Source of the DNA: Phototrophicus methaneseepsis
GTDB taxonomy: Bacteria; Chloroflexota; Anaerolineae; Aggregatilineales; Phototrophicaceae
DNA length: 64,000 nt
Direction: 5' to 3'
Assembly (NCBI RefSeq): GCF_015500095.1
Contig: NZ_CP062983.1
Coordinates: forward strand, 434,001-498,000
In this document: positions 52,629 through 61,351 of the stretch, one piece after another
Numbering within the stretch: the first letter of the stretch is position 1
How the letters are laid out: each line of letters opens with the position of its first letter
Program-made: the position numbers and the translations under genes
Notes under the pieces: model-generated
The model's database searches: none
What the model saw: the letters and a program-made list of their open reading frames with translations, nothing else
Told to the model about the DNA's origin: nothing

Positions 52629-55600
52629 TTATTGGCCGCTCACGCCCAGGGTGCCTTGCAGGGCGGCAATCTGCACTTTATGCCAGGGCATATCCAACTC
52701 ATTGGCAAGTACGCGCGCCTGAGTCATCGCATTTGCGGCGGACTCAATCTCGTCATGCTCATAGCTGAGTTGTGCAAGCTGGAAGAGCGCATTCGCCAGC
52801 AGTGGGAGCGCTTTCATTTGTTGGAACATGGCAATGCTCTGGCGGATATGCGTCCGGGCACGCTGCCACTCCATGACGTTCATCCCCGCTTCGGCATAGA
52901 TACAGCCCAAAGCACGGCGGACTTCCGCTTCACTCAGGCGTTGATGTGTTTTCTGGGCCAGTTGGAGCGCATTTTCTGCCAGCCGCACCGCCCGCTGCCA
53001 ATCGCCAGAAGAAGCGATTGTTTCAGCATGCCATGCCTGGAACATCGGCACCGTGGTATAGACCTGCTTTTCAAAGGCCAGCTTTAAGGCGATCTCGAAT
53101 TCATGGGCCGCACGTCGCTCCTGCCCCAGGAGCATATATACGCGCCCCATAGAAGCGCGAGCAATATACTGCGGGTGAACATCGGCTGTTTTTTGGCAAA
53201 TTTCCAGGGCCAGTGTAGCCCGCTGCTCAGTCTGCTCGGTATAGCCTGTGATGGCATCCAAGAAGGCTAAAACGGAGAGGTTCCCGGCGATCTGGCTGGG
53301 ATGGGCAATCACATTTGCCAGTTGCATCGCGCGATCTGCGATTTGCAAAGACTGCTGGCGATTGCCCGTCATATACTGGCTAACAGCCTTCCACATCAGG
53401 TTGCTAGAAACAACGTGATATTGTTGGGTCGCCTGCCCCATGGCAATGGATTGATCCAGGGCTTCGATAGATTCTTCAAATTCCCCACTGAGGATTTGCG
53501 TCCGGCCCAGGGTGCCATAAGGACGCATCATATAATCCAAGAGCGTCTGATCCCGATCAATGCCGTATTCATGCCCTAATGCGAGGCAGCGTGTCACCAC
53601 ATCGCGCGCCGCGTTGACCTGCCCGACCATATAATAGTAGGTGCCATAAGCGGAAAGCACTTTCATGACCGCTATGACATCACTCACTTCCTGGGCTGCC
53701 TGCATGGCATGATCCAGCATTTCAGGGATGCTGTCATCAGGATGATAGAAAGAGACTTCTGCGCGCCGTGTCGCCCAATCAATAAGCTGCAAGCGCCGTT
53801 CGCGCGTTTGGGGCAATGCGGTGATGGCGCGTAAAGCCTGCTCATACAGGGCTTTGGCTTCAAGGTTTAGGCCAGCCTGCACCATCTGCTCAGCGGCAAG
53901 GCTGGCATAATAAGCTTCTTTTTCAAGATCACCTGCCATCCCCCAATGATAGGCCAGCCGCTTATACTGTTCCGGGACGATGCCATAGACGGTTTCAATA
54001 GCGAGTGCGACGCGACGATGCAAGACGAGCCGCTGTTCATCGTCGATACGGTCAAACAACCCGCCGCGCAGCTTATCATGGGCAAAACGCCAGCGCCCTT
54101 CATTGACATCCAGCACTGCCGCATCGGAGCAAACCGTCAACCAGTGCAAAAGGTCAACATCTGGCTCCAGGTAAGTGAGCACATCCAGGTCCAGGTATCG
54201 CCCTACGACTGCTGCAATCTGTAGCAGAGGGCGGTCCCTCAACGGAACGCGGGCCAATCGCCGCTCGATGATCGTCTTCATGCCACGCGCAAAGACCGTT
54301 GGTGGCAGCGTCTGGGTGCCGATCAAATCCAGCCGCCCCGTTTCTTCTGCCAGGGCGCGCACCACCTCTACGATGAAGAACACGTTGCCTTCGCTCTCGC
54401 GTTCTAATAGATCAATGACCGCTTCCTGGTTCGTCACACGGTCGCCCAACATGGAGTGGCACAATTCGCCAATTTCATCCGCTTCCAGGCGCTTTAGTTC
54501 GATCAGATGCGCATGGGGCAGTACAGAAGGGAGATCCGGCGCTTCATCATTGCGGAAGCTGGCAATGAGCATGACAGGCAGTTGCCGAATGCCCTGATAG
54601 ACACGCGTCAGCAAATCAACGCTCTCACGCGCCCAGTGCAAATCCTCCAGGAAGATCACAAGAGGTTGGGTCTGTCGCCGCAGCAAGGCTTCCAGCACAG
54701 CCGGGAGCTGGTCCAGGGCAGATTGTCGCCCCATCGCAGGCAGGTCCGGCACGCTGAGTAAGCGCTCAATATCCGGCACAAGGACCTTTAAGACGGCTGT
54801 TTCTTCAGCCAATACGGGTGTGAACAAAACCAGCCGTTGGATGATGGGCCGCCATGCATGATAGAGGCTGCCGCCATCCTGCATGGATTGGCCGCGCGCC
54901 ACGCGCATGCCCCGCACCATGGCATGCATACGGACTTCATCCAGCAAGCGAGACTTACCAACGCCGCTCTCGCCACCCACGAGCACCACAGCCCCTTCAC
55001 CTTCTGTCAGGGCGTCCAGCCCTTCCAGCAGGTCGTTAAGCTCATGCTGACGCCCGATGAAGCGTGCCGCCTGCAAAAAGCTCTCGCGCGTGGCATCGCT
55101 CTCGCGTAAGGCTACCCCTGCTGCCTGGGCATATAACGTCAGGACGCGGGTGGCATCACTATGGCGCTCCGCCAGTGACTTCGCGACAAGGCCTTTGAGC
55201 AGTTGAGCCAGCTTCCTGCGGATATCTAAGCCCGATAAATCCGGAATGCGCGTATAAATATCCTGGATGAGGTTAGCCACGTTGTGCGTATCAAAGGGGT
55301 GTTCGCCTGCCAATAATTCAATGGCAATCATGCCGAAGGCGTATAAATCAGAAGCTTGTGTCGCAGGGGTTTCTTGTAACAGTTCCGGGGCCATATAAGC
55401 CAGCGTCCCCGCAACAGGGGGTTCCGTCGCCAGGCCGCGCTGTACCGCCAGGCCGAAGTCCAGCACTTTCACCTGACCATCGACAACCAGCACATTATCC
55501 GGCTTAAGGTCACGGTGAATGATGCCACGTCGATGCAAATAAACCAGGGCCTGGAGCAATTGCAGGATATGGTCCAGCTTAGCGGAGACGTCCATATCTC

Positions 55601-55937
55601 GCCCGGCTTCGATGATATTGCGCGGTTGGTGCAGCAGCTCCATCGTGAAGAAGGGCTGCCCCTCCTCATCGTCAAAGCCATAATCGAGCACGCTGATGAT
55701 ATTAGGATGCCGCAGCGACCCCAACGTCTGGAACTCCATCGCCAGCGCCAGACGATTATCAATGCCAGGGACAGTCAGGTCGCTTTCGCCATGGGGCAAC
55801 ATGACGCGCTTGAGCGCAACCGCTTCTTGCATCAGCCGATCATACGCCAGGAATACCTCGCCCATGCCACCCCGTCCGATCAGGCGGCGCAGTTGATAGC
55901 GATTATTCACATAGCGTCCGGGTAGCTGTTCCGTCAT
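52629..55937 (-). CDS. Ser/Thr protein kinase fused to AAA ATPase and TPR repeats
   Basis: 1102 residues. Kinase domain about 12-270: IGRGGMGEVFLAYD (glycine loop), ALKRV (Lys), HRDLKPDNVLV (catalytic loop), LDFGLAVQ (DFG) and TLAYMAPELL (APE). An AAA_16/STAND-type ATPase follows at about 295-600, with FIGRQHELNDLLEGLD, Walker A VGGESGVGKSRLLDE and Walker B VIFLEDLHWA. The last 450 residues are helical TPR-type repeats (WRFAHDKLRGG through to NALFQLAQLSYEHDEIESAANAM). This resembles the large kinase/STAND regulators of Chloroflexota and cyanobacteria, but lacks a LuxR DNA-binding end. A role in signal integration is inferred. It is monocistronic, with its start 272 bases from a phosphoesterase gene. 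Confidence 0.93.
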   Translation of the reverse strand: MTEQLPGRYVNNRYQLRRLIGRGGMGEVFLAYDRLMQEAVALKRVMLPHGESDLTVPGIDNRLALAMEFQTLGSLRHPNIISVLDYGFDDEEGQPFFTMELLHQPRNIIEAGRDMDVSAKLDHILQLLQALVYLHRRGIIHRDLKPDNVLVVDGQVKVLDFGLAVQRGLATEPPVAGTLAYMAPELLQETPATQASDLYAFGMIAIELLAGEHPFDTHNVANLIQDIYTRIPDLSGLDIRRKLAQLLKGLVAKSLAERHSDATRVLTLYAQAAGVALRESDATRESFLQAARFIGRQHELNDLLEGLDALTEGEGAVVLVGGESGVGKSRLLDEVRMHAMVRGMRVARGQSMQDGGSLYHAWRPIIQRLVLFTPVLAEETAVLKVLVPDIERLLSVPDLPAMGRQSALDQLPAVLEALLRRQTQPLVIFLEDLHWARESVDLLTRVYQGIRQLPVMLIASFRNDEAPDLPSVLPHAHLIELKRLEADEIGELCHSMLGDRVTNQEAVIDLLERESEGNVFFIVEVVRALAEETGRLDLIGTQTLPPTVFARGMKTIIERRLARVPLRDRPLLQIAAVVGRYLDLDVLTYLEPDVDLLHWLTVCSDAAVLDVNEGRWRFAHDKLRGGLFDRIDDEQRLVLHRRVALAIETVYGIVPEQYKRLAYHWGMAGDLEKEAYYASLAAEQMVQAGLNLEAKALYEQALRAITALPQTRERRLQLIDWATRRAEVSFYHPDDSIPEMLDHAMQAAQEVSDVIAVMKVLSAYGTYYYMVGQVNAARDVVTRCLALGHEYGIDRDQTLLDYMMRPYGTLGRTQILSGEFEESIEALDQSIAMGQATQQYHVVSSNLMWKAVSQYMTGNRQQSLQIADRAMQLANVIAHPSQIAGNLSVLAFLDAITGYTEQTEQRATLALEICQKTADVHPQYIARASMGRVYMLLGQERRAAHEFEIALKLAFEKQVYTTVPMFQAWHAETIASSGDWQRAVRLAENALQLAQKTHQRLSEAEVRRALGCIYAEAGMNVMEWQRARTHIRQSIAMFQQMKALPLLANALFQLAQLSYEHDEIESAANAMTQARVLANELDMPWHKVQIAALQGTLGVSGQ

Positions 55938-56209
55938 ACGCTGATGCTTGACCTACATATTCCCTAATATGTTCACTTAGACATTCATCTAGACGTTCAC
56001 TTACGAAACGTGCACTGAGATGTCTGTTTCCTTGCGCGTTTATCATACCGCAGGATAGGCCAAAACGACCTATCTGTTTTTAACGATTCGTTCTTACGAT
56101 TTTTACGTGCCAGCAAGGCGCTGAGGGCATTATGCACTTTGCACAGGGTACACAGTCGGAACAACGTCGCCTATAATGTAATCATGTCCACAATGTTAGG
56201 ATCGTAAGG

Positions 56210-56812
56210 ATGAGAGTTGGTATTATATCTGATGTTCACGGAGATTTAACCACCTTACTCAATACGCTGGATCGGTTAAAGTATCATCACAATACGGCCC
56301 ATGTGCTCTGTGCTGGCGATATCGTCGGGCGTGGCCCTGATGAGAACGCCGTCGTAGAAGAAATACGCCAGCGCAGCATCGTCAGCGTGCGTGGCAACCA
56401 TGATGATTATGTGAACGATATCAGCCCTGATAATCATGATTACCTTAAAAACCTACCCATTGATTGGGAAGGACGGTTTGGCGACCGCAGCATCTTCATG
56501 TGCCACGGCAAACCCGGCAACAATATGTGGGGGATGTACCGCGACCACCTATCGGAAACATACCTCAGCATGGTTTTGTCGTCGTTGCAGGTCGATGTCC
56601 TCGTCACCGGGCATACGCATGTGCCACTGTTCATGCAAGTGCCGGAAGGCATCCTGGTCAACCCAGGTTCGTTGTATACTTTCGACAGCAGCCGAGCGAC
56701 ATCAGGCACGTATGGCGTGCTCGATTTGAGTTTACTCAGCTTTGAGCTGTATGATGCCCGCGCCACACAGGTGCAGCAGGTCGCTTTCACAAATTATCAG
56801 AACAGCGTATAA
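56210..56812 (+). CDS. YfcE-type metallophosphoesterase
   Basis: 200 residues: VGIISDVHGDLTTL (D-x-H), CAGDIVGRGPDEN, VRGNHDDYV, FMCHGKPG, and VTGHTHVPLFMQ. All calcineurin-type metal motifs are present, so an active two-metal phosphodiesterase or phosphatase is expected. TCGTAAGG lies just before the ATG, and TATAAT at 56173-56178 is a probable -10. It differs from the longer enzyme at 43282, which lacks the GHTH box. A terminator follows. Confidence 0.9.
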   Translation: MRVGIISDVHGDLTTLLNTLDRLKYHHNTAHVLCAGDIVGRGPDENAVVEEIRQRSIVSVRGNHDDYVNDISPDNHDYLKNLPIDWEGRFGDRSIFMCHGKPGNNMWGMYRDHLSETYLSMVLSSLQVDVLVTGHTHVPLFMQVPEGILVNPGSLYTFDSSRATSGTYGVLDLSLLSFELYDARATQVQQVAFTNYQNSV

Positions 56813-56815
56813 GTT

Positions 56816-56831
56816 CGGTTGGATCACCTCC
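56816..56831 (+). other. Exact copy of the 16S rRNA 3' tail in a 3' UTR
   Basis: CGGTTGGATCACCTCC is the sequence found at the very 3' end of bacterial 16S rRNA, including the anti-Shine-Dalgarno CCTCC. Here it begins four bases after the phosphoesterase stop codon and also folds on itself (GGTTGG with CCAACC). The upstream flank does not look like 16S, so it is not an rRNA fragment of any length. Meaning unknown. Confidence 0.5.
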
Positions 56832-56839
56832 AACCAACA

Positions 56840-56862
56840 GGGCACGGCTTATCGTGCCCTTT
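56840..56862 (+). terminator. Rho-independent terminator of the phosphoesterase gene
   Basis: GGGCACG pairs with CGTGCCC (56840-56846, 56853-56859) around a GCTTAT loop and is followed by a short T-run. Confidence 0.75.
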
Positions 56863-56914
56863 CCCTGTTACCACCCACTAAACGAAACCATCTGTTACCA
56901 CAGACGAGGCCCCT

Positions 56915-57664
56915 ATGAGCGACAATCAAGCCCCGGTTGAGCACTATACCGATGAATACTTCGACAAATGGAATTATGCCGATCGCCCTCTTGGCAAATT
57001 CAGCATGTACTGGTTTGCTCGGCGTTACTTCGCCGCATTAATCAAGCGTTATGCGCCTCCAGGTGGGCCGGAACGCAAACTGGTTGAAATGGGCTGTGGC
57101 CTTGGCGATTTACTCAGCCTGCTGCAAGACGATTTCACCTGCATTGGCGTGGACCTCATCCCGCGCAGTATCGAGAGTACGCGTCGGATTGCCCCACGAG
57201 CAGAAGCCTATGTGGGCGATGCCACGGACTTCAGCCGTTATGCAGATGGTGAATTGAGCGTGGTCGTCGCGCTGCATCTCGTTGAGCACCTGCCCAACCC
57301 CAGGCAGACCCTGCGCGATATTTACCGGGCGCTGGCACCGGGTGGATTGTTCTTCTTCGCGACCCCTAATCCGGAATACAGCCTACGACGTTTTAAAGAC
57401 CGCGAAAATGATGCTATCGGCAAGGATAAAACACACATTAATTGCCATGTACCCCAAACCTGGAAGCAATGGAGCGAGGAAACTGGCTTTACGGTATTGA
57501 AGCAATTCGGAGATGGTCTCTGGGATGTGCCTTATGTGCCGATACTGCCCAAGAGCGTTCAATTCGCCCTTTTTGGCCTACCAGCCGCGGCGCAGCTCTT
57601 CACACGGACTACGCTGATGCCGCTCTCGATGGGGGTGAATCAGATTAATATTGTGCGGAAGTAA
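56915..57664 (+). CDS. Class I SAM-dependent methyltransferase
   Basis: 249 residues. Motif I is LVEMGCGLGDLLSLL near 51, followed by IGVDL (motif post-I Asp) and a later ALHLVEHLPNPRQTL and LAPGGLFFFATPNP. These are standard for a Rossmann-fold methyltransferase of the UbiE/polyketide type. The C-terminal part, with LPAAAQLFTRTTLMPLS, is probably substrate-binding. Monocistronic; no clear pathway partners. Confidence 0.88.
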   Translation: MSDNQAPVEHYTDEYFDKWNYADRPLGKFSMYWFARRYFAALIKRYAPPGGPERKLVEMGCGLGDLLSLLQDDFTCIGVDLIPRSIESTRRIAPRAEAYVGDATDFSRYADGELSVVVALHLVEHLPNPRQTLRDIYRALAPGGLFFFATPNPEYSLRRFKDRENDAIGKDKTHINCHVPQTWKQWSEETGFTVLKQFGDGLWDVPYVPILPKSVQFALFGLPAAAQLFTRTTLMPLSMGVNQINIVRK

Positions 57665-57687
57665 GCCATAGCAAGTTCATGCTGTGC

Positions 57688-58119
57688 TTATGGACCGAGG
57701 AGCTTCAGCCGCTCTACCAGCCAGGTCATCGCAGCTTCACGATCCGTGAACAATCGCATCGGGCCTGTTTTGGTAACAGGCAGGTTCTTCATGACGCTGC
57801 GGATGAAGGTGTTAATCATGGAAGTTGGCGTCAGGATGGCGACAGATTCCCTCAAACCAGCGGGGGTGGAACGAACCATATCCTGAATGCGCATCATGGC
57901 ATAGGGCGTCGGGTAAGAGAGGCGAGAGAAATCCGTCAGTGAACGGCAATGGCGGTTAGCCTCGTAGTAGAGCAGGTCCATCCGGTGAACAGTCTCGACA
58001 AAGCAGTCAACCGTATCGTGCTTCAAATCATGGACGTAATAGAAAATGATGCCATCCGCATCCTGATAATAGCTAAAGCCATCTGCGCAAGATTTTCTGT
58101 TGTCTTCATCAAGTACCAT
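57688..58119 (-). CDS. STAS-like protein, tandem copy A
   Basis: 143 residues. The order GFSYYQDADGIIFYYVHDLKHDTVDCFVET, LYYEANRHCRSLTDFSRLSYPTPYAMMRI, ESVAILTPTSM, MKNLPVTKTGPMRLFTDREAAMTWLVERL fits a small alpha/beta domain of STAS/SpoIIAA type. It is clearly paralogous to the next gene: DFSRLSYPTPYA corresponds to DVSNLSFPTPYA, and LRESVAILTPT to LRESYAVVTPT. GGGGAAAG before the ATG sets the start. The D-F-S/D-V-S turn sits where the phospho-serine of anti-anti-sigma factors lies, but is not proof of phosphorylation. The ECF sigma cluster is upstream on the same strand. Confidence 0.65.
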   Translation of the reverse strand: MVLDEDNRKSCADGFSYYQDADGIIFYYVHDLKHDTVDCFVETVHRMDLLYYEANRHCRSLTDFSRLSYPTPYAMMRIQDMVRSTPAGLRESVAILTPTSMINTFIRSVMKNLPVTKTGPMRLFTDREAAMTWLVERLKLLGP

Positions 58120-58158
58120 CTAAACAGTGCTTTCCCCATACACAAGCCAACCTGGCCG

Positions 58159-58578
58159 TCAGTCACCCAATTCCTGCAAGCGATCTGTTAGCCATAACAA
58201 CGCATCTTCTTGAGAAGAAAAGAGATGAATGCTGCTGGTTTTGCTGCTTGGCAGGTTGCTCATGATGCCACGCGCAAAGGTATAGATCGGCTTGGTGGGG
58301 GTTACAACGGCGTAGGATTCTCGTAAACCGTCCGGGGACGTGCTGATACTCTCTCGTATGCGTTTGATAGCGTATGGCGTTGGGAAAGATAGGTTTGAAA
58401 CATCCAACAGGCAGCGGCTGTGCATACTCGCCTCATAAGCCTGTATATCATGCTCGTGAGAAAATTCAACAAATGCATCAACTGTATCCCGGTGTAAGTT
58501 GGCCAGTCGATAGATGAGGATACCATCCTCACGCATCTCATACGAGAAGCCCGTTTGCTGCTGCTGCGTATCTTCCAT
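58159..58578 (-). CDS. STAS-like protein, tandem copy B
   Basis: 139 residues, closely similar to the gene that follows it 39 bases later: GFSYEMREDGILIYRLANLHRDTVDAFVEFS, RCLLDVSNLSFPTPYAIKRI, LRESYAVVTPTKPIYTFARGIMSNLPSSKTSS and LFSSQEDALLWLTDRLQEL. A tandem duplication of one small STAS-like gene is the simplest view. It follows the sigma/anti-sigma/Nudix set on the same strand, with about 55 bases between, so it could be part of that transcript. Confidence 0.65.
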   Translation of the reverse strand: MEDTQQQQTGFSYEMREDGILIYRLANLHRDTVDAFVEFSHEHDIQAYEASMHSRCLLDVSNLSFPTPYAIKRIRESISTSPDGLRESYAVVTPTKPIYTFARGIMSNLPSSKTSSIHLFSSQEDALLWLTDRLQELGD

Positions 58579-58633
58579 GCTAAAACCACCTAGTATAAAG
58601 TCCTACTAAGCAGTTTAACATAGGTTCACAGAT

Positions 58634-59140
58634 TTATAAGTTATTATTTGCCCAGGCACCAATCAGGGTAATCGAGGGGTAAAAAATGAGTTGATCCAGG
58701 GGGACCGATTGGCGTGTATACCAGCGTGCGTCGCAAGCGTCATCGCCTGCACAAAGCTGCCCACCCTTTACCTGGGCCGCGTAGGCAATGACGATATCTG
58801 CAAGACCGTTGTCCTTCTTGGGGAAGACGTCCATCAAACGCGTGACAGCTACATTCAGGCCTGTTTCTTCCAGGGTTTCGCGCACAGCGGCATCAATCGG
58901 TGCTTCATCATACTCCACAAAGCCAGCGGGCATCGCCCACTTACCCCGCCCAGGTTCATTATCGCGCTGCACCAGTAAGACCTTATCATCTTGCTCGATG
59001 AAGACGACTACGGCCACCTTAGGATCATAATAAACGACATAATGGCAGGCTGGGCAAACCGGGCGCTGCCTGCCATGCAGTTCAACTTGTTCCAGCGCTG
59101 AGCCACATTGAGGGCAGTAATGGGCGGCACGATGATTCAT
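58634..59140 (-). CDS. Nudix hydrolase with N-terminal zinc ribbon
   Basis: 168 residues. Cys pairs in YCPQCG and VCPACH form a zinc ribbon (about 9-34). The Nudix box GFVEYDEAPIDAAVRETLEETGL (positions about 70-92) contains the full G-x5-E-x7-R-E-x-x-E-E pattern. Enzymes of this type hydrolyse NADH, ADP-ribose or related diphosphates. The ATG overlaps the anti-sigma stop codon (ATGA), so translation is coupled to the sigma cluster. Confidence 0.92.
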   Translation of the reverse strand: MNHRAAHYCPQCGSALEQVELHGRQRPVCPACHYVVYYDPKVAVVVFIEQDDKVLLVQRDNEPGRGKWAMPAGFVEYDEAPIDAAVRETLEETGLNVAVTRLMDVFPKKDNGLADIVIAYAAQVKGGQLCAGDDACDARWYTRQSVPLDQLIFYPSITLIGAWANNNL

Positions 59141-60360
59141 GGGGCTTGCTCCGCTTCGTGAATGAGTTTGCTCGCAACCTCTACAAAGGCATCCACCAGG
59201 TTGCGCACAGTAAAGGTCCTGCCATCCGGCAGCGTCACCAGGTTGATCATCTCCGAGGCCTTGTATAACTCGCGGAAAACACTCTGTGTGACAAATCGAG
59301 CATCCAGCTTTTGTTGCTCAGCGGCCTCTGGCACGATGATCTGAGCCATCACCCCGGCTTCTTCATCAGCCGTTGCTTCAGCCGCGTCACTATCAAGCTC
59401 ATTTTGTGTCGCATCATCGGCTGTGGCATCCTGAACAGTAGGTGGCTCAGAGGGCCGACTTGTATTTTCCAGCTCTGATTGGGTCGGCACAGGCGTATCT
59501 ACCATCACGTAACCCATGGTTTCTTCGGTTTGTGTGGGCATCGTCGTTGTATTGGCATCTGCTCCGGCACCTGCCATACCTGTTTCGCCATAGCCATCGC
59601 TTGCCGTAGGCTCTAATGCTTCGCTTTCAGCGCTTTCAGCGGCAAAGGTATCCACATCGGATGTTTCATCAGCGGCGAACGTTTGGGATTCTGCCGGTAC
59701 TATATCCTGCGCTTCTTCGACAGCTTCTTCTTGCTCTTCGGTTTGTTCTTCGATTTGCTCTTCAGCGACCGTATCCTGCATGCTGCGGGTTTCCATCGTG
59801 CTGATGCCCGCTTCGGTCGTGGGCTCGATGAGGCGCGATTGTGTTTCGTCTTCTGGCGTGATGTCATCGGGCAAAGCGAGTGGCTCAGCACTCGTGGTCA
59901 TCTCAGTCTGACGCATCGCACTTACGGTAGCGGGCAGAGACGGCGCGGCAGCAACTTCGACAGTATCATCCGGCTGTGACGAGAATCCGGTCTGGTTCAG
60001 CACCAGCACGAGGCCAACCATGACCACGACAACCGCCGCCGCTGTGCCAAGAGCCATGCGCCATGGGCTGCGGCGCGGTACAAGCCGCAACGCGGGACGT
60101 TGGACTTCGGCAGGAGCTTCTAGCACAGCAGGTGCCTCCCCCACCATATCAGCGGTCAATGTGAAGTCGCGCGGGGCGCGCAACGTCGGCATCTCGCGTA
60201 CAAGCGCAACCGTCTGCTGCAAACTGCGCAACTGGCGACGCAAGGCCGGGTTCGACGCCAGACGTGCTTCTAGAGCGGCTCGCTGTTCAGCGTCCAATTC
60301 CCCATCAATATAAGCCGAAAGCAATTCGGCATCGCGGTTCGTCAGTTCGTAGGGTTCCAT
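59137..60360 (-). CDS. Anti-sigma factor with long extracytoplasmic acidic domain
   Basis: 407 residues. The N-terminal sigma-binding helix region (about 8-55) has LLSAYIDGELDAEQRAALEARLASNP, typical of zinc-free anti-sigma domains; no H-C-C zinc motif is seen. A membrane helix (WRMALGTAAAVVVVMVGLVLVL, about 98-119) follows. The outside part (about 125-350) is low-complexity, rich in Glu, Thr, Ser and Ala (EEQIEEQTEEQEEAVEE), and may span the wall. The last 60 residues are folded (LPDGRTFTVRNLVDAFVEVAS). It is downstream of the ECF sigma gene (54 bases) and overlaps the Nudix start. It would hold the sigma factor until an envelope signal arrives, by analogy. Confidence 0.82.
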   Translation of the reverse strand: MEPYELTNRDAELLSAYIDGELDAEQRAALEARLASNPALRRQLRSLQQTVALVREMPTLRAPRDFTLTADMVGEAPAVLEAPAEVQRPALRLVPRRSPWRMALGTAAAVVVVMVGLVLVLNQTGFSSQPDDTVEVAAAPSLPATVSAMRQTEMTTSAEPLALPDDITPEDETQSRLIEPTTEAGISTMETRSMQDTVAEEQIEEQTEEQEEAVEEAQDIVPAESQTFAADETSDVDTFAAESAESEALEPTASDGYGETGMAGAGADANTTTMPTQTEETMGYVMVDTPVPTQSELENTSRPSEPPTVQDATADDATQNELDSDAAEATADEEAGVMAQIIVPEAAEQQKLDARFVTQSVFRELYKASEMINLVTLPDGRTFTVRNLVDAFVEVASKLIHEAEQAP

Positions 60361-60414
60361 CAGATTACAATATCACCAACATCTTAACGGCTGGGTCTGT
60401 TAAAGACTGCATGT

Positions 60415-61053
60415 CTACTCATCTACCAGACGAAATTCAGGCGGTAAAAGTTCCTGAACAGCTTGCAAACAATTACGAACAGAAAATCTCGCCCTGCTCA
60501 GGCGCGATTTAACAGTCCCTAAATTGATGCTGAGCGTCTCTGCAATTTCCTGGTAACTCTGTCCCTGCACATCACACATCACCATCACCACGCGCTGATC
60601 TTCGTTCAGGGATTGGATGCAATCCTGTATCGCATGGCTCAAATCTGATTGAAGCGCCACTTCTTCCGGCGTGGGGGTATCTGCTGGCAGCGGTGGGCCA
60701 TCATCCGCATCCCCACCGGGCAAATCATCGAAGGCTGTCGCAGGGCGACGCTTGCGACGGCGAATCTCGTCATAGCACGCATTGGTGACGATACGCCCTA
60801 GCCAACCAACGAAGCTGCCGCCCCGGTAGGTATCCAGCTTACGATAGGCGCTGATGAAAGCGTCCTGGGTCATATCTGCGGCGCTGGCCCCATCGCCCAT
60901 GATGCGATAGGCAATGCTATAGATGCGGTCCTGATAACGCAGGACCAACACATTAAATGCATCGACATGACCATCCTGGGCTTGCGCGATGAGTTCACTC
61001 TCGTCCAGGTCTGGCAGGGATTGGGCTTGCAGGTCTGCCTTGCGGTCTGGCAT
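60415..61053 (-). CDS. ECF RNA polymerase sigma factor
   Basis: 212 residues. Region 2: AFNVLVLRYQDRIYSIAYRIMG, DMTQDAFISAYRKLDTYRG, then FVGWLGRIVTNACYDEIRRRKR. Region 4: LNEDQRVVMVMCDVQGQSYQEIAETL and LGTVKSRLSRAR near 190. The length and absence of region 1.1/3 are typical of extracytoplasmic-function sigma factors. The partner anti-sigma gene is 54 bases downstream. Many such factors transcribe their own operon. The start ATG at 61051-61053 is about 100 bases from the tRNA-Leu gene on the other strand. Confidence 0.94.
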   Translation of the reverse strand: MPDRKADLQAQSLPDLDESELIAQAQDGHVDAFNVLVLRYQDRIYSIAYRIMGDGASAADMTQDAFISAYRKLDTYRGGSFVGWLGRIVTNACYDEIRRRKRRPATAFDDLPGGDADDGPPLPADTPTPEEVALQSDLSHAIQDCIQSLNEDQRVVMVMCDVQGQSYQEIAETLSINLGTVKSRLSRARFSVRNCLQAVQELLPPEFRLVDE

Positions 61054-61156
61054 TGACTTTTTAGCCTATAGCCTCTACTATCCAATACATCATATCATGC
61101 CGTGTGTCAGTCGTATCTTGCCACGACAGACGCACAAAATCCACAATTAAATCTAT

Positions 61157-61237
61157 GCCGAAGTGGTGGAATGGCAGACACGATCGCCTCAAAAGCGATT
61201 GCCTACGGGCGTGTGGGTTCGACTCCCACCTTCGGCA
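61157..61237 (+). tRNA. tRNA-Leu (anticodon CAA)
   Basis: Acceptor GCCGAAG pairs with CTTCGGC. A D-arm follows (GTGGTGGAATGGCAGAC), then an anticodon stem ATCGC/GCGAT with loop CTCAAAA (anticodon CAA), a long variable arm and a T-arm GTGGGTTCGACTCCCAC. Discriminator base A73 is present and CCA is not encoded. It reads UUG codons. Confidence 0.95.
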
Positions 61238-61243
61238 CACCTC

Positions 61244-61266
61244 AACCAGCGTCATGCTGGTTTTTT
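61244..61266 (+). terminator. Rho-independent terminator after tRNA-Leu
   Basis: AACCAGC pairs with GCTGGTT (61244-61250, 61256-61262), followed by a TTTTTT run. Confidence 0.85.
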
Positions 61267-61351
61267 GTTGTCACAAGCCCGTGGGGTTTTCATGAATCCA
61301 AATCGCCCTTCGCCCTATGGGTCGACAGCCATGCGGCTCAACCAGCAAGCG

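Noticed and set aside
56816-56862. Truncated 16S rRNA gene
   Set aside because: Only 16 bases match the 16S end; the upstream flank is protein-coding and the downstream flank is a terminator.
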